42,984 nucleotides of DNA from Polyangiaceae bacterium (GTDB lineage: Bacteria > Myxococcota_A > Polyangia > Polyangiales > Polyangiaceae): contig JAKLKA010000051.1 in the NCBI GenBank assembly GCA_023150915.1, positions 1 through 42,984 on the forward strand. The letters are read 5' to 3'. Every line of letters begins with the position of its first letter. The first letter of the stretch is position 1. The notes beneath the pieces were generated by a model. It was not told the origin of the DNA. It did not search any database and saw only the letters and a program-made list of their open reading frames with translations. Of the stretch, positions 7,794 to 15,453 are shown piece by piece. Both the position numbers and the translations under genes were made by a program.

Positions 7794-9110
7794 GTGGACG
7801 AGCTCGATCTGGTGCGCCTCGATCGCCAGATCTCGCGCATGGTGGGCGACTGGGTCCGCTGGCAGCGACGCCTGCGCCGCGGCGCGGCTCTGGAGCACGA
7901 TCCGTTCGTCGCCCATCCGTTCGTCTCGCGCCAGGGCTTCGAGCGCGTGCGCGATCGGCCAGAGCACGACCCGCTGCGCGGGCCCATGCTGCGCTGGCTC
8001 TACCGGCTGGTGGACGACAAGGCAAACCTGCCCGGGCTGGTGGCGCTGGCGCGAGCGCGCGCCGTCGAGCAACACCCGCTCGACCGGCCTGCCCGCGTCT
8101 CGCTGACGCTCAATCAGATCCTCGCACGCGTGCTCTCGGACCGAGCGCGTTCCGAGCACTGGATGGCCGAGTGGTTGCGGTGCGCGCCGCACGCCGCGGA
8201 GCTCGAGCGACGGGTCTGGGAGCGTCGGCGCGAGGTCGTGGAGCACCTGCGCGTCGATCCCGACGCGCTCGAGCTGCCGGCCAGTGGCATGAGTGAGCTG
8301 GCGCTGGGGTGGCTGGGCGTGACCGAGGACCGCGCTGCCGAGTTTCGAGTGTCCGAGCTCCACCTGCATCTCTTGTCCACGCTGGGGCTCGAGGCGCATG
8401 CGGGCTGGCCGACCCGGGTGAACAGCGAGACCCTGGGGGCGCTGTTCCGCCAGACGCGACTGCTCGACTCGCTGCCGCTCGACCCCGGCCCCCTGCCGGC
8501 GGCGATGGCGCCGGCCAGCTTCTTGCGCGCCCTGGCCCGGCTGGGTGCTGCCTTCGCCGATGCCCTGGCGCCGCCCGATCAGCCCTTCGTGGTGGCGCAC
8601 GACGCCTTCGGCCTGCGCCGCCTGGCCCACGGGGCGCTGTTCGCCTGGCTGGCGCTCACGCCGGCGTTCTTGCGGCGCGAGCTGGGCTTGAGCGCGGGGG
8701 CCGCGCGGGACCACCAGCGCGTGCTGGCGCGCGTGTTGTTCCACGAAGGTCGCGGGCGCGCGGTGCGCGTGCTCTTGCGCCGGGCCGCGCTCGACGGCGA
8801 CCGCCGGTACCGTGATGCATTCGAAGAGCTCACGGCGCGGCTGTTCGGTCGCCCGCTGCCCCCGGAGCTGGCCGGGGCGATGTTCGCGCCCCGGCGCGAC
8901 GACGCGCAGCGCTTCGTCTCGATGTTGCTCGCGGCACGCCACGCCCGGGAGCTGACCGAAGATCACGACGAAGACTGGTACCGGAACCCGCGCGCGGTCG
9001 AACAGCTCCGCGCCGAGGCCGCGCTGCCGCCGCTCACCACCGTGCCGACCTCGGCGCTCGAGGCCGCCGCCACCGAGCTTCGAGGCGCCCTCGAGTCGAT
9101 GCTGGGCTGA
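7794..9110 (+). CDS. Conserved-looking soluble protein of unknown function
   Basis: A 438-residue protein starting at GTG 7794, right after the preceding stop; GGAG about 10 nt upstream can serve as SD. It is mostly helical and very rich in Arg, Leu and Ala, with no signal peptide and no membrane segment. Distinctive stretches are LYRLVDDKANLPGLVALARA near the N-terminus, AHDAFGLRRLAHGALFAWLAL in the middle, and RDDAQRFVSMLLAARHARE with DEDWYRNPRA near the end. I do not recognise a catalytic motif or family. Codon use is like its neighbours. It stops one base from the convergent outer-membrane gene, so it shares transcription with the beta-barrel gene upstream. Confidence 0.75.
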   Translation: MDELDLVRLDRQISRMVGDWVRWQRRLRRGAALEHDPFVAHPFVSRQGFERVRDRPEHDPLRGPMLRWLYRLVDDKANLPGLVALARARAVEQHPLDRPARVSLTLNQILARVLSDRARSEHWMAEWLRCAPHAAELERRVWERRREVVEHLRVDPDALELPASGMSELALGWLGVTEDRAAEFRVSELHLHLLSTLGLEAHAGWPTRVNSETLGALFRQTRLLDSLPLDPGPLPAAMAPASFLRALARLGAAFADALAPPDQPFVVAHDAFGLRRLAHGALFAWLALTPAFLRRELGLSAGAARDHQRVLARVLFHEGRGRAVRVLLRRAALDGDRRYRDAFEELTARLFGRPLPPELAGAMFAPRRDDAQRFVSMLLAARHARELTEDHDEDWYRNPRAVEQLRAEAALPPLTTVPTSALEAAATELRGALESMLG

Positions 9111-10115
9111 TCAGAAGCCGTCGGGTGACGGCGTCAGGCCCGTGGACTCGAGGTGATAGGTGAACCCGAAGAAGATGGCGGTGGCCCCCGGGTCCGAGAC
9201 CACGCGCCGCACGGCGGCCTCGGCCGAGAAGGCGCGCTCGATGTAGCCGGCGCCCACGCTGACCGCGTGGCTCTTCGCGCCGTCGTCGTAGCGATAGCCT
9301 CCGCGCACCGCGAAGCGATCGGCGAGCAAGAGCTCGAGCCCGCCCATGGCGCGCACCGTGGTCCTGTCCCAGGTGGTGAAGTCGCTCACCACGTCGCCCT
9401 CGACCGTGACGTCTTTGGTGCCCACGCCAATGCCGCCGCCGACGCTGCTGGGCTGGAACCCGTGACCTGGGTTGTTCAGGTTGTTCCCCACCAGCGAGAT
9501 GGCGAAATACTCGGTGGGTCGCAGCGTGGCGCCGGCGTCGAAGGCGAAGCCCTTCACGATGTTCTCGTCCTTCAATCCGCCGGAAACCAGGCTGTCCCCC
9601 AGCGGCCCGAGGCCGTTCTGCTTCAGCCACAAGTAGCGGCCGCCGATGCCCAGCATGAACTGATCCGAGAACGGCATGGCCAGCGCGAAGCGCAGGTCCG
9701 TGGCCTGGCGATCGATGCCGTCGGGGTCTTGCAGCGTCCATACACCACCGAAGCCGCCCGCCAGGCGCGAGCTCGACACGATCGAGTCCACGGCACCGCC
9801 GCCGTAGCTCTGCCGGCCCGCCTCGGGCCAGATCTGGGCGAGCGCACCCAGGTGATAGATGCGCGACGACGCCATGTTGGCCGGGTTGATGAACAGCGCG
9901 CTGACCGAGTTGCTGTATGCGCGGAGCGCCCCGCCCATGGCGGCGCTGCGTGGGGTCTCGATCTCGCCATAGTTCCAGCCGACGGCCGGGTCGAGCGACG
10001 ACGCTTCGGCCAACACCGGCGAGCTCGCCAGGCAGCACGTGGCCAGGGCGCACGCGCCCAGAAACGCTCGCCCGATTCGGGAAGAGGCTGCGCCAGCGCG
10101 CTCGTGGTTCGACAC
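9111..10115 (-). CDS. Outer-membrane protein, PorV/FadL-like barrel
   Basis: I choose GTG 10115 because it gives a proper signal peptide (hydrophobic ALATCCLASSPVLA before EASSL); the longer open frame up to 10328 has no such feature. The mature part opens with a pattern typical of PorV/UPF0164-like and FadL-like proteins: PRSAAMGGALRAYSNS followed by FINPANMA. A long series of amphipathic strands then runs to a terminal Phe (LTPSPDGF). The likely role is transport or assembly at the outer membrane. A TAGCTG box 8 nt before the GTG fits the leaderless-type layout seen at other genes. It faces away from dnaA across a 608-base gap. Confidence 0.8.
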   Translation of the reverse strand: MSNHERAGAASSRIGRAFLGACALATCCLASSPVLAEASSLDPAVGWNYGEIETPRSAAMGGALRAYSNSVSALFINPANMASSRIYHLGALAQIWPEAGRQSYGGGAVDSIVSSSRLAGGFGGVWTLQDPDGIDRQATDLRFALAMPFSDQFMLGIGGRYLWLKQNGLGPLGDSLVSGGLKDENIVKGFAFDAGATLRPTEYFAISLVGNNLNNPGHGFQPSSVGGGIGVGTKDVTVEGDVVSDFTTWDRTTVRAMGGLELLLADRFAVRGGYRYDDGAKSHAVSVGAGYIERAFSAEAAVRRVVSDPGATAIFFGFTYHLESTGLTPSPDGF

Positions 10116-10723
10116 TCCGCCGACAGCTACCCTTCCGCGTGGACCCGGGGCAAGAAAACGACCCACCCGCCAGAACCAGCGGGTGCGCGCTGTCAAGATT
10201 TCTGCGCGTGAGCGCACGCTGAAACAGAACATCGTCAGTCTGGCTGCAGGTGCACTCTTGACTCCGAGAGCGACGATTTTGTTGCTGCGCGCAGCGACGG
10301 GTCTGTGGGCGCGATGCCAAAGTCGCATGTCCCTGCAGGGTTACGCATGCGCGTCGAAGACTCGATCCGACAACTCACGCGTGAGCCCGAGGCGCGTCAC
10401 GACAAAGCGTGGTGTTTTGCGGAGGATCGTCGGCGTCGAAAAATCCACGATTGAACTTTGTGAGCGACCGGTGCTAGCTCGACGCTCCCTTCGACGGTGG
10501 TGTCGGTCGAGATGACCCATCTGCCTTCGGGGGAACTCCGGAAGCGAACCATCGCTCTCCGGCCGGCAATGGAAGCTCATGAGCTTGGCCTTCAGGGCGA
10601 TGGGCTGGAGGGGCGTTCGTCCCTCTTCCTTTCACCCGAGCTTGGGTCGTCGAATCGGCCCGAATGAATCGTGGGGCTGCAGGCTGTCCACACCCTGTGG
10701 ACAACCTGGGGGGAGTCATCTCC
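10116..10723. promoter_or_regulatory. Gene-free region upstream of dnaA; candidate oriC / dnaA control region
   Basis: No convincing coding frame is seen across these 608 bases. The right end holds two inverted DnaA-box-like sites, CTGTCCACA (10684-10692) and TGTGGACAA (10696-10704), which form a perfect 8-bp inverted repeat with a 3-base spacer. The second matches the TTGTCCACA form used by high-GC bacteria. AT-richer pockets lie near 10256-10290 and 10437-10465. Perfect palindromes CTCACGCGTGAG (10374-10385) and AAGCTCATGAGCTT (10573-10586) add dyad symmetry. With only two good boxes, an autoregulatory role at dnaA is as likely as an origin. Confidence 0.5.
10684..10704. promoter_or_regulatory. 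Inverted pair of DnaA boxes
   Basis: CTGTCCACA and, in reverse orientation, TTGTCCACA sit 3 bases apart, 20 bases before the dnaA start codon. DnaA binding here could repress dnaA or form part of the origin. The first site differs by one base from the second, and both differ from the E. coli consensus TTATCCACA by one or two bases. Confidence 0.65.
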
Positions 10724-12187
10724 GTGGATTTCGAAGCAGCGATCGAAAGTCATCTGTTCTCAGCGCAGTCAGCAATGCAGAGCCCGACGAACTCATCCCC
10801 TCCCTGGCACGAGGCGCTCGAGCGGACGCGTGCGCGCTCGCCGGCCTCGTTCGAGCAATGGTTCTCCAGCGTTCAGATCGACTCGCTGGACGACGGCGTG
10901 CTCGCGCTCACCGCGCGTGACGAATTCGTGCGCGACTGGGTCAAGACCCACTTCTTGCCCGACCTGGTGAGCCAGCTCGAGGTCATCACCGGCGCCGAGG
11001 TCAAGGTCGAGTGGCGGGTGTCGAACACCCTGGTGAGCCCGGTGTGCGAGCCCAAGGCGCCGCGCGAGCGGCGCGCCACGCCGGCCGATCGCGCCGTGCC
11101 GTCCGAGCGGCCCTCGCCCAAGAGCGACCGCAGCCTTTCCGATCGCGCCGCGCTCGCCGCCAGCTTGAACCCCAAGCACACCTTCACCAACTTCGTGGTC
11201 GGCCCCTCGAACGAGCTGGCGTACGCCGCCGCGCTCGCCTCGGCCGGCGGCGGCGGCCCGCGCTATAACCCGCTGTTCATCGCCGGCGGCACCGGGCTCG
11301 GCAAGACCCACCTGATGCACGCCATCGCGCACAAGGTGCTCGAGAGCAATCCGCGGGCGCGGGTGATCTACACGTCGGCCGAGCACTTCACCAACGAGTT
11401 CATCGAGTCACTGCAGCACAAGAAGATGGACGAGTTCCGCGCGCGGTACCGTACCGAGTGCGACCTCTTGTTGCTCGACGACATCCAGTTCTTGGCGGGG
11501 CGCGAGCAGACGCAGGAAGAGTTCTTCCACACCTTCAACGCGCTGCGCGACGCCGACAAGCCCATCGTCGTCACCAGCGACAAGTACCCGCAGCAGCTGC
11601 AACGCATGCCCGAGCGCCTGGTCTCGCGCTTCACCTCGGGTCTGGTTGCCGACATTCAGGTGCCGCAGCTCGAGACGCGGGTGGCCATCGTGCGGAAGAA
11701 GGCCGAGCTCGAGGGCATTCCGCTCGACGACGCGGTCGCGGTGCTCTTGGCGCAGACCGTGAAGAGCAACGTGCGCGAGCTCGAGGGCGCGCTGATCCGC
11801 CTGGCCGCCAAGTCGTCGCTGACCGGGCGCCCGATCGACGTGACCTTCGCCGAGGCCGAGCTGGCCCGCGTGGCGCCGCGCCGCCCCGACGTGATGAGCG
11901 TCGAGGACATCCAGCGCATCGTGTGCAGCCACTTCCGTCTGACCAACGCCGACCTCTTGAGCAAAGACCGCCACAAGAGCGTGGCGTTCGCCCGTCAGGT
12001 CGCGATGTACCTGTGTCGGCAGCGCCTGAAGTGCAGCTTCCCCGAGCTGGGGCGCGCGTTCGGCAACCGGGACCACACCACGGTGATGAGCGCGGTGCGC
12101 CGGGTGGAAGAGCTGCGAGCGAAAGACCCGCAGGTCAACGCTCACCTCGAGGCCATCGAGCAGCGCTTGGCGTCGTCGGAAGACTGA
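10724..12187 (+). CDS. dnaA: Chromosomal replication initiator DnaA
   Basis: An ATP-dependent initiator that binds DnaA boxes and melts the origin. I prefer GTG 10724, which has GGGGGGAG at 10708-10715 eight bases upstream; the ATG at 10664 would put the DnaA boxes inside the gene and has no SD. The 487-residue product has domain I (about 1-90), a variable linker rich in Pro and Arg, and the core beginning near NPKHTFTNFVVG. Walker A is GGTGLGKTH (about 188) and Walker B LLLDDIQFL (about 249). The DNA-binding domain IV carries FGNRDHTTV near residue 445. It stands without dnaN, recF or gyrB next to it. Its 3' end overlaps the convergent lipoprotein gene by 46 bases. Confidence 0.97.
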   Translation: MDFEAAIESHLFSAQSAMQSPTNSSPPWHEALERTRARSPASFEQWFSSVQIDSLDDGVLALTARDEFVRDWVKTHFLPDLVSQLEVITGAEVKVEWRVSNTLVSPVCEPKAPRERRATPADRAVPSERPSPKSDRSLSDRAALAASLNPKHTFTNFVVGPSNELAYAAALASAGGGGPRYNPLFIAGGTGLGKTHLMHAIAHKVLESNPRARVIYTSAEHFTNEFIESLQHKKMDEFRARYRTECDLLLLDDIQFLAGREQTQEEFFHTFNALRDADKPIVVTSDKYPQQLQRMPERLVSRFTSGLVADIQVPQLETRVAIVRKKAELEGIPLDDAVAVLLAQTVKSNVRELEGALIRLAAKSSLTGRPIDVTFAEAELARVAPRRPDVMSVEDIQRIVCSHFRLTNADLLSKDRHKSVAFARQVAMYLCRQRLKCSFPELGRAFGNRDHTTVMSAVRRVEELRAKDPQVNAHLEAIEQRLASSED

Positions 12188-12816
12188 CAGCTGGCGGCGG
12201 CCGAGCCGAGCAACGCTCCGGTGCGCTTCCGGGTCGACACCGCCGGCAGGGGCCGCTGCGCCGCCGGGCGCAGCTCGGGCAGCGTTCCGATCACGCTGGC
12301 CACGTGCAGCGCCACGGCGTCTACGACCTCGCCGGCGGCACCCCCCAGGGGCCGGCCGTAGGCGAAGTCGCCCCGCGACCTGCTCGACACGCTCTCGCCC
12401 GCGAGGGGCAAGCCGTCGCGCACCAGCTGCCAGCTGCCGCGAATGCTGGCGGCATGGCCCGGGCCCGTGGCGTCGGGCGGGTGCGAGTCCACGCGCAGCC
12501 GCACGTGCAAGAGGTAGTCCCCGGGCTCTACGTCGTCGCCCTTGGTCTTCACCGCCACGTCGGGAAAGCTGGGCCACAGCGTCCGCGTGAACGCGCTGCC
12601 CAGCGCCGCCTGGATCTCGGCAAAGCACAGCGCGCGCTCGGTGGCGGTCTGCTCGCACTGGCGATCGGGCGTGCCCTCGAGCTCGATCCAGAGCCGGCTC
12701 GAGTGCGGCACCATGGCGATCGGCGGTGGCCCGAGCTCGGCAGAGTGGACGCGAGCGTGGTGATGGTGCGAGCAGGCGAGCGCGAGCCCGGCGACGACGA
12801 CCCCTGCGTGCTTCAT
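12142..12816 (-). CDS. Lipoprotein, unknown function
   Basis: The start at ATG 12816 gives a short lipoprotein signal (VVVAGLALAC, Cys15), followed by a His-run SHHHHARVH. The rest of the 224-residue protein contains DRQCEQTATERALCFAEI, GDYLLHVRLRVDSHPPD and SWQLVRDGLPLAGESV, which suggests a beta-rich periplasmic domain with one disulphide. No family is recognised. TATCGT lies 6 nt before the ATG and no SD is seen, as at several other genes here. Its last 46 bases lie inside the end of dnaA on the opposite strand, so the C-terminal Ser/Arg-rich tail may be under little constraint of its own. Confidence 0.75.
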   Translation of the reverse strand: MKHAGVVVAGLALACSHHHHARVHSAELGPPPIAMVPHSSRLWIELEGTPDRQCEQTATERALCFAEIQAALGSAFTRTLWPSFPDVAVKTKGDDVEPGDYLLHVRLRVDSHPPDATGPGHAASIRGSWQLVRDGLPLAGESVSSRSRGDFAYGRPLGGAAGEVVDAVALHVASVIGTLPELRPAAQRPLPAVSTRKRTGALLGSAAASCQSSDDAKRCSMASR

Positions 12817-12936
12817 GCGCTCACGATAGCCAGCGGCGCGCTGCGTGGCCCAGTTCGCGGCGGGCGCCAAGTGGGCGGGATGACGACGGAATCATCTTCG
12901 CGTGGGATCGCGGCCGAGATTTCTTGCCCCGGAAAT

Positions 12937-12965
12937 CTGACAGTCCCGACCCCGCCACTTATATT
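12937..12965 (+). promoter_or_regulatory. Strong sigma70-type promoter for the 70-residue gene
   Basis: CTGACA (12937-12942) and TATATT (12960-12965) are separated by 17 bases, an optimal spacing, within otherwise GC-rich DNA. The predicted transcription start falls at about 12972, next to the ATG at 12973. The transcript would therefore have little or no leader. Confidence 0.65.
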
Positions 12966-12972
12966 GCAGCGC

Positions 12973-13185
12973 ATGGCAAACATTCGGCACATCCATCAGT
13001 ACATGACGGATCGCCGCCGGGTGCTGCTCGAAGACGGCCGTGTCGGCAAGATCGTTCGAATCGACACGGATTTCCCCAAAGGCAGCACCACGGTGTCCGT
13101 ATGGACCGGTGAAGGCCCCGGTGTCGCCAAAGTCGACATCGACGCCGTCGTCGGTCCGGCGCCGCAGGCGAAGAAGATCGCCTGA
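12973..13185 (+). CDS. Small beta-rich protein (70 aa), unknown function
   Basis: A 70-residue product with dense, non-biased sequence and hallmarks of a small beta-barrel (SH3- or KOW-like): VLLEDGRVGKIVRIDTDF, then STTVSVWTGEGPGVAKVD. This reads like a real conserved domain. It has no signal peptide, so a cytoplasmic role such as nucleic-acid or ribosome binding is possible but unproven. The start is supported by a strong promoter whose -10 ends 7 nt before the ATG; a second ATG at 13003 is the alternative. There is no SD. A hairpin at 13196-13232 follows the stop. Confidence 0.75.
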   Translation: MANIRHIHQYMTDRRRVLLEDGRVGKIVRIDTDFPKGSTTVSVWTGEGPGVAKVDIDAVVGPAPQAKKIA

Positions 13186-13195
13186 CGAGCCGCGC

Positions 13196-13232
13196 GGCGC
13201 CCCGGGGTCGGCCCACGCCGACTCGGGGCGCC
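13196..13232. terminator. Long GC hairpin between convergent genes, no T-tract
   Basis: The arms at 13196-13212 and 13217-13232 pair over about 16 bp with one bulged base, closed by a CCAC loop. It lies between a plus-strand stop at 13185 and a minus-strand stop at 13260. No run of T follows on either side, so it may protect 3' ends or act as a weak two-way terminator. Confidence 0.5.
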
Positions 13233-13259
13233 AGCGGGCGGGCGGCCCGGGGGCGGGCC

Positions 13260-14033
13260 TCAGAGCGGCCAGCTCACCGGGGGGATCGGATACGCCGGCT
13301 TCGCCAAGAGGTACCCCTGCACGTAGTCGACGCCGCAGTCGCGCACGGCCTTCAGCTCGTCCAGGGTCTCGATGCCCTCGGCCACCACCTCGGCCCCCAG
13401 CTCTTTCGACAGCTCGGTCACCGACCGCACCAAGATCTGCTGGCGCCGGCTCTTGTCGAGCTCGATCACCAACTCGCGATCGAGCTTGACCACGCGCGGC
13501 TCGAGATCGAGCACACGCTTCAGGTTGCTGTGGCCGGCACCCAGGTCGTCCACCACCAGGTGCAGCCCCGAGCGCGCGCAGATCTCTTTCAGCACGCTCT
13601 TGCACAGATCGAAATAGGCGAAGGCCGCCGACTCGGTGATCTCGAGGAACACCTCGGCGTCGTGATAGTTCAGCGGGTCGTCGGGGCGCACCAGCCAGCG
13701 CGAGCTGAGCTCGTCGGGGTGCACGTTCACGAACAACCGGTGCCCCGCCCCACGGGCAAACGCCACGTCGCGAATCGGACGCCCCAGCCGCCCGGTGGAC
13801 TTCTCTTCCACCGCCTTCTCGAACAGCTTGGCGGGGTTCTTGTATTCGGGCACCTTGCAGCGCACCAGCGCCTCTTGCGCGAACGCGCGCCCCGTGGCCA
13901 CCGACACGATGGGCTGAAAGTGCACGTCGAGGTCGTCGGCCGTCAGAAAGCGCGTGCTCTTGGCCTGGCCGGCCAGCGCCGCGGCGACGTCGCCTTCGGT
14001 CGAGGTCCACTTCAGGTTCGGGGGCGGTGGCAT
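13260..14033 (-). CDS. EAL-domain cyclic-di-GMP phosphodiesterase
   Basis: A stand-alone EAL domain (257 aa) that should hydrolyse cyclic di-GMP to pGpG. The key residues are in place: EAL at residues 54-56 within QEALVR, the Asn of FVNVHPDEL, Glu in EITES, the paired Asp of DDLGAGHSNL, the Lys of VVKLDREL, Glu in EGIET and Gln of YVQGYLL. No sensor, GGDEF or membrane segment is attached, so input must come from elsewhere, through partners or expression. ATG 14033 is chosen since the domain begins soon after; the upstream extension to 14171 overlaps pmbA. The PilZ protein at 27479 is a possible effector in the same signalling network. Confidence 0.93.
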   Translation of the reverse strand: MPPPPNLKWTSTEGDVAAALAGQAKSTRFLTADDLDVHFQPIVSVATGRAFAQEALVRCKVPEYKNPAKLFEKAVEEKSTGRLGRPIRDVAFARGAGHRLFVNVHPDELSSRWLVRPDDPLNYHDAEVFLEITESAAFAYFDLCKSVLKEICARSGLHLVVDDLGAGHSNLKRVLDLEPRVVKLDRELVIELDKSRRQQILVRSVTELSKELGAEVVAEGIETLDELKAVRDCGVDYVQGYLLAKPAYPIPPVSWPL

Positions 14034-14076
14034 GGGCGACGTCTTCGCGCGAACGCAAAGCGTAACACGCCAGAGC

Positions 14077-15453
14077 TCACTTTTGGCGGCTGCCCGAAGA
14101 GAAATTGAGGCCGCGGATCCGGACCGCGGGCGCCGCCACCGAGCCGCCGGCCGACCACCAGTTCGGGGCAACGGTGAGCGCGCGGGTCATGCCGTCGGAG
14201 CGCTCGAGCGCCTCGAGCAGGCTGTCGGTGAAGCGCATGCTCTCGATCGGCTTGGTCACTTTTCCGCCCTCGATCAGGAACGTGCCGTCCCGCGAGAGCC
14301 CCGTCATGACCGCGCGGCGTGGCTCGAGGTAGCCGTTCACGTAGTGCAGCCTTCGCACATACAGCCCGCGCTCGATTCCGCCGATCAGCTCGTCCACGCT
14401 TTCGGCGCTCCCACCTTGTACGACCAGGGACGACGGGCTGGGGCCGCCGGCGCCGAACCCGCCGGGAGCCGAGGCGTTGCCGGTAGAGCCGACGCCGGCC
14501 CGCGCCGCCGTGGTTCGATCGTGGACCACCCCCTGGGCGACGCCGGCGCGGATGAGCGGGACTTGCCGGCGCGCGACGCCTTCGCGATCGAAGGGCGCAG
14601 CGAAGGCGTGAGCGCCCAGCGGATCTTCCATCAGGTCGAACGACTCGGCAGTGATGCGCTGGCCGAGCCGGCCCGAGAGGGGGCTCAGGCCCTGCTCGAG
14701 CTCGCGCGCGCCCAGCCCGATCATCGCCAGCCACTCGACCAGCTCTGCCAGCGCCAGCGCGCCGAGCACGGTGTCGTACTGGCCGGCGGGAAGGGAGCCG
14801 GCGTTCCTGCTCCGCAAGGCGTCGGTCACCGCCAGCTCGGTCTGCGCCTCCAGATCGAGCGCGCCGAGATCCACGTGCGCGCACATGCCGTGGCCTGCGG
14901 CGCCCGAGCCCCCCGCGCTCTCGAGGGCCCACACCTTGAAGGTGGCCAGCGTGCTTTCGTACGAGCGCGTGAGCCCATGCGAGGTGGCGACCGCCTCGAT
15001 GCGCGAAGTGGTATCCAGCACGCCCGTGGCCAAGAGGCCGGCGGCGCGGATGCGACGGAACACCGGCGACAAGAGCTCGACGCGCTCTTCGGCGCTGGCG
15101 CGGGCGGTGCGCTCGGAATACCGAGCCAGCGCCAGCGGGCTGGGCTCGTCGGGCCCGGCGAACCCCGGGAAGCCCTCGTCGCGCGGCACGCTGGGCGCCG
15201 TGCGCGCCGCCGTTCGGATCGCGTCGGCGATGGCCTGCTCGCCCAGCACGGTGCAGCTGGCCTCGGCCACGCGCCGGTGGCGCGCCACGCGCACCACCAC
15301 GCTGGGGTCTTCGAGCTGCATGTGCTGGCCCAGCTCGCCCACCGCGAACCGCGCGAAGCCGCGCTTCGCGAAGGTCGCGTAGACCTCGGCCTCGGGCTCG
15401 CCGGCCGCAGCGAGCGCGGCGGTGAGCATGCGCGCGAGCTCGGCCCCCGTCAC
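14077..15453 (-). CDS. pmbA: PmbA/TldE-type peptidase partner
   Basis: The 458-residue product is the TldE/PmbA half of the TldD-TldE protease, which in E. coli trims microcin B17 leader peptide and degrades CcdA. Typical features are LLATGVLDTTSRIEAVATSHGL, the central GQYDTVLGALALAELVEWL and the late LYVRRLHYVNGY with RAVMTGLSRDGTFLIEGG. As expected for this subunit, the zinc HExxxH motif is absent. The start is GTG 15453, which overlaps the tldD stop (GTGA), indicating translational coupling. It is not next to any recognisable RiPP precursor or toxin gene here. Confidence 0.9.
   Translation of the reverse strand: MTGAELARMLTAALAAAGEPEAEVYATFAKRGFARFAVGELGQHMQLEDPSVVVRVARHRRVAEASCTVLGEQAIADAIRTAARTAPSVPRDEGFPGFAGPDEPSPLALARYSERTARASAEERVELLSPVFRRIRAAGLLATGVLDTTSRIEAVATSHGLTRSYESTLATFKVWALESAGGSGAAGHGMCAHVDLGALDLEAQTELAVTDALRSRNAGSLPAGQYDTVLGALALAELVEWLAMIGLGARELEQGLSPLSGRLGQRITAESFDLMEDPLGAHAFAAPFDREGVARRQVPLIRAGVAQGVVHDRTTAARAGVGSTGNASAPGGFGAGGPSPSSLVVQGGSAESVDELIGGIERGLYVRRLHYVNGYLEPRRAVMTGLSRDGTFLIEGGKVTKPIESMRFTDSLLEALERSDGMTRALTVAPNWWSAGGSVAAPAVRIRGLNFSSGSRQK

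Noticed and set aside
10039-10515. 158-codon plus-strand frame across the dnaA upstream gap
   Set aside because: Low-complexity Arg/Ala-rich translation partly antisense to the outer-membrane gene; no SD or domain.
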